A stretch of 26,623 bases of DNA from SKNW01 sp050485865 (GTDB lineage: Bacteria; Gemmatimonadota; Gemmatimonadetes; Longimicrobiales; Gaopeijiaceae). How positions within the stretch are numbered: position 1 is the stretch's first letter; the number at the start of each line of letters is the position of its first letter. Shown here piece by piece: positions 22,088-26,623 of the stretch. The position numbers were made by a program, and so were the translations under genes. The notes under the pieces were generated by a model. That model searched no databases and had not been told where the DNA came from. It saw nothing but the letters and a program-made list of their open reading frames with translations. The stretch is taken from contig JBJHCE010000023.1 in NCBI GenBank assembly GCA_050485865.1, positions 1 to 26,623 on the forward strand, written 5' to 3'.

Positions 22088-22613
22088 TCTGGTTGAGCCC
22101 GATCTGCTCCACGAACCACCGGCCGTCGCGGGCCTGGACCACCACGAAGGGGACGTCGGGGTAGCGGTCGCGCCCCCGGTCCAGGTCCACCCCGATGCGG
22201 ATCGTCGGGCGCTGCCGCCCCGGCACCTGGGACTCGCTCCGGATCCGGTAGGTGTCGTGGCGGAGCACGAGGGCGATCACGTTCATGCGGAGCTCGATCT
22301 CCTGCCAGGTCACGCACCGGTCCGACACCCGGATCCAGCTCCCCATGCGCCGGAACGCACAGCTGAAGGTGTTTCCGGTCTCGTCGGCCACGGGCCCCGA
22401 CGCGGTCCCGAAAATGTAGGCCATGGCCCCCAGGTCCCCGGTGTTCGACGCCTGGAGGAAGCGCTCCACCGAGACCATGGGCTGACCCCCCGCCATGCGG
22501 GGCGTCGGGGGCCCGGAGGAGGCGCACCCCGCGGTCCCCGCCAGGAGGGCCGCCGCAAGGACGAGGGCGGGAACTGCGCGAGTGCGCGGAGCGGACTGCA
22601 ACGGGTGCGGCAT
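22068..22613 (-). CDS. Conserved-type lipoprotein of unknown function
   Basis: The 181-residue product has a signal peptide with lipobox LAGTAGC (lipidated C30). The mature part begins with a Ser/Gly/Pro linker, then VERFLQASNTGDLGAMAYIFG, a pattern that resembles the start of NTF2/SnoaL-like helical-beta folds. It continues with a beta-rich region (IALVLRHDTYRI) and a C-terminal VVVQARDGRWFVEQIG strand pair. The ATG at 22613 has GGAG 7 nt upstream. It is convergent with mce and lies 96 bp after clpB on the same strand, across a very GC-rich hairpin region. The function is unknown. Confidence 0.78.
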   Translation of the reverse strand: MPHPLQSAPRTRAVPALVLAAALLAGTAGCASSGPPTPRMAGGQPMVSVERFLQASNTGDLGAMAYIFGTASGPVADETGNTFSCAFRRMGSWIRVSDRCVTWQEIELRMNVIALVLRHDTYRIRSESQVPGRQRPTIRIGVDLDRGRDRYPDVPFVVVQARDGRWFVEQIGLNQITQGEE

Positions 22614-22650
22614 GAAGGACTCCGGGTCCGTGCGGGGGTTCCGGGACCGG

Positions 22651-22684
22651 CGCGGCCCCCGGGGGGGGCCCCCCCCGCCCCCGG
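22651..22684. terminator. G8C8 palindrome, possible clpB terminator
   Basis: The gap after clpB contains GGGGGGGG at 22661-22668 directly followed by CCCCCCCC at 22669-22676, flanked by further C5 and GC-rich arms. This makes a very stable self-complementary block between clpB and the lipoprotein gene. No T-run follows on the minus strand, so it may act as a structural barrier or attenuator rather than a canonical terminator. Confidence 0.4.
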
Positions 22685-22709
22685 AGGCTAGAGACGGGGA
22701 GAGGAGCCG

Positions 22710-25325
<2,616 letters not shown>

Positions 25326-25397
25326 CGTGTCGCCCTTCTCCGTTCCTGTCATTCTGGCATCCCACCGCCGGGGACGCGCCCACCTCCCCCTCACGGA

Positions 25398-25403
25398 TTC
25401 AAG
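25398..25403 (-). promoter_or_regulatory. Sigma-32-like -35 hexamer upstream of clpB
   Basis: On the minus strand CTTGAA at 25398-25403, within AACTTGAAT, matches the -35 core of heat-shock sigma-32 promoters. It lies 72 bp before the clpB ATG, in the 95-bp gap after the ABC-F gene. A convincing CCCCAT-type -10 was not found; only a C4 run further downstream than usual is seen. Confidence 0.3.
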
Positions 25404-25420
25404 TTCCGGACCACCGGCGC

Positions 25421-26623
25421 TCAGCCGAGCTCCAGGACCTCCGATACCCCCACCGCCTCCAGGAAGGTCTCGTCGTGGGATGCGACGACGAGGGCCCCGT
25501 CCCACCCCCGTAGGAGGGTCTCCAGGGCCTCCACGCTTTCGAGGTCCAGGTGGTTCGTGGGCTCGTCCAGGAGGAGGAGCCCGGGGGTGGGCGCACCCCC
25601 GAGCGCGAGGGCCAGGGCGAGGCGCACCCGCTCTCCCTGGCTGAGTGCCTCCACCGCAGTCGAGAGCGCCTCCGCCCCGAAGAGGAGGGCATCCAGGAGC
25701 TCCCGGGCCCGGGGCTCGGCCACCCCGGGGTGCGCCTCCCGGAAGGCTCCGAGTACCGTGGTCCCGGTCATGGGCGGCGGAAGCTGGGGAAGGTGCACCA
25801 CCCGCCCCGGAGGAAGCCCCCGCACCACCTGCCCCGTGTCCGGGCCCCTCGCACCGGCGAGGACCCTGAGGAGGGTCGACTTTCCCGACCCGTTCGGCCC
25901 CGCGAGCCCCACCCGCACGGGCCCGGTCCAGCGCCGGTCCAGGGGGCCGAAGAGCCCCCGGACCCCGACCCCGTCGAGCGCCAGTACCTCGCGCCAGGAC
26001 TCGAGCCCCGAGGGTGCGGGCGCGAAGCGGGGGTGCCGCCTGGGGTGGTGGGCCTCGAGGGCCTCCCGGACCCGGGCCCCGGCCTCCTCCACCGCCTCGG
26101 CGTTCCGGGACCGGAGCCGACCGGTGGTCGCCTCCGCCTGCCGCGCCCGGGCGCCGAGGAGGATCTTCGGGAGGTTCGCCGTTCGCGCCCCCCGGGCCCC
26201 GGCGGCGCTTCGGCGGGCCTGGCGCTCGCCCTTCCGGGCCGCCTCGCGGCGGGTGCGGTCGCGCTCGAGGCGGGCCCGCTCGAGCGCCGCCTCGGTGGAC
26301 CGTTCCCGGGTCTCCCGGGCCTCGAGCCAGGCGTCGAGCCCGCCGGTCACGAGATGGGGGTCGGGCCCCGCCCCGAGCTCCAGCACCCGGTGGGCCCGGG
26401 CCAGGATCCCCCGGTCGTGGGTCACGACCACGACCCCGCCCGGGTGGGCGGAGAGGCGCTCGCCCACCCACCTCCGGGTGGCCCGGTCCAGGTGGTTCGT
26501 GGGTTCGTCCAGGAGGAGAACCCGGGCCGGATTTTCGGATAGCCCGACCAGCGCGAGGCGGGTGATTTCGCCCCCGCTGAGCCGGGACACCGGGACTTCC
26601 GGTCCCAGGGTCGGGAGCCCGGC
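25421..26623 (-). CDS. ABC-F family ATPase, partial (5' end outside window)
   Basis: The visible 400 or so residues run in frame to the window edge, so the N-terminal part of the first nucleotide-binding domain is missing. Present are the first signature LSGGE and VLLLDEPTNHLD. A basic, Arg/Ala-rich inter-domain linker follows (KILLGARARQAEATTGRL). The second domain has Walker A GPNGSGKST, signature LSQGE and LLLLDEPTNHLD. No transmembrane segment is visible, as expected for ABC-F proteins, which act on the ribosome as translation factors or antibiotic-protection proteins. The subfamily cannot be set without the missing part. It ends 96 bp upstream of clpB. Confidence 0.92.
   Translation of the reverse strand, partial: AGLPTLGPEVPVSRLSGGEITRLALVGLSENPARVLLLDEPTNHLDRATRRWVGERLSAHPGGVVVVTHDRGILARAHRVLELGAGPDPHLVTGGLDAWLEARETRERSTEAALERARLERDRTRREAARKGERQARRSAAGARGARTANLPKILLGARARQAEATTGRLRSRNAEAVEEAGARVREALEAHHPRRHPRFAPAPSGLESWREVLALDGVGVRGLFGPLDRRWTGPVRVGLAGPNGSGKSTLLRVLAGARGPDTGQVVRGLPPGRVVHLPQLPPPMTGTTVLGAFREAHPGVAEPRARELLDALLFGAEALSTAVEALSQGERVRLALALALGGAPTPGLLLLDEPTNHLDLESVEALETLLRGWDGALVVASHDETFLEAVGVSEVLELG

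Noticed and set aside
25326..26471. N-terminal extension of the clpB frame through the ABC-F gene
   Set aside because: The added sequence is low-complexity Arg/Gly/Pro, and the Clp-N domain begins at the ATG at 25325 with a ribosome-binding site.

Overview
The window is very GC-rich DNA. Of 22 protein-coding genes recognised, 21 lie on the minus strand and one on the plus strand, together with one tRNA. ClpB, two lipoproteins with signal peptides, a TonB-like inner-membrane protein and a GmhB-type phosphatase point to a Gram-negative-type envelope. The gene mix (DUF4159 and DUF4175 proteins, the family misleadingly labelled 'asparagine synthetase B', an Ig-like/carboxypeptidase-regulatory lipoprotein and a DinG-like helicase) is most like Gemmatimonadota or a related FCB-group lineage. 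That placement is inferred from gene content; no rRNA or marker tree was available.

Layout, left to right. Positions 1-272 hold no gene, only GC-rich palindromes. Next are a shortened integron-type tyrosine recombinase (273-893) and tRNA-Ser(UGA) (981-1063). A housekeeping block follows: purH and purN, an MBL-fold hydrolase, an ErpA/IscA Fe-S carrier and a GmhB-like HAD phosphatase. An Ig-like lipoprotein is translationally coupled to valS. After that come a TonB-like protein without a TonB C-terminal domain, a FAH-family hydrolase, a small two-helix membrane protein, and a JAB-domain/DinG helicase fusion. The stretch 14120-21126 is a tight five-gene cluster: rsmI, DUF4159, DUF4175, a secreted helical-repeat protein and an 'asparagine synthetase B'-family secreted protein. 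It has a 4-nt start/stop overlap at every junction. The right part holds trxA, a plus-strand methylmalonyl-CoA epimerase, a lipoprotein, clpB, and an ABC-F ATPase cut by the window end.

How the genes work together. Most are core metabolism and protein quality control: purine synthesis, Fe-S assembly, tRNA charging, rRNA methylation, disulfide reduction and disaggregation. The best candidate for a poorly described system is the DUF4159-DUF4175-repeat-GATase-like cluster. It looks like an envelope assembly with one large membrane-anchored coiled-coil scaffold and three exported partners. The JAB-DinG fusion just downstream, which lacks one of the four expected Fe-S cysteines, and the compact integron-type integrase are the other unusual genes. 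Seven junctions in the window use ATGA or GTGA overlaps, so transcription units are long and probably translationally coupled.
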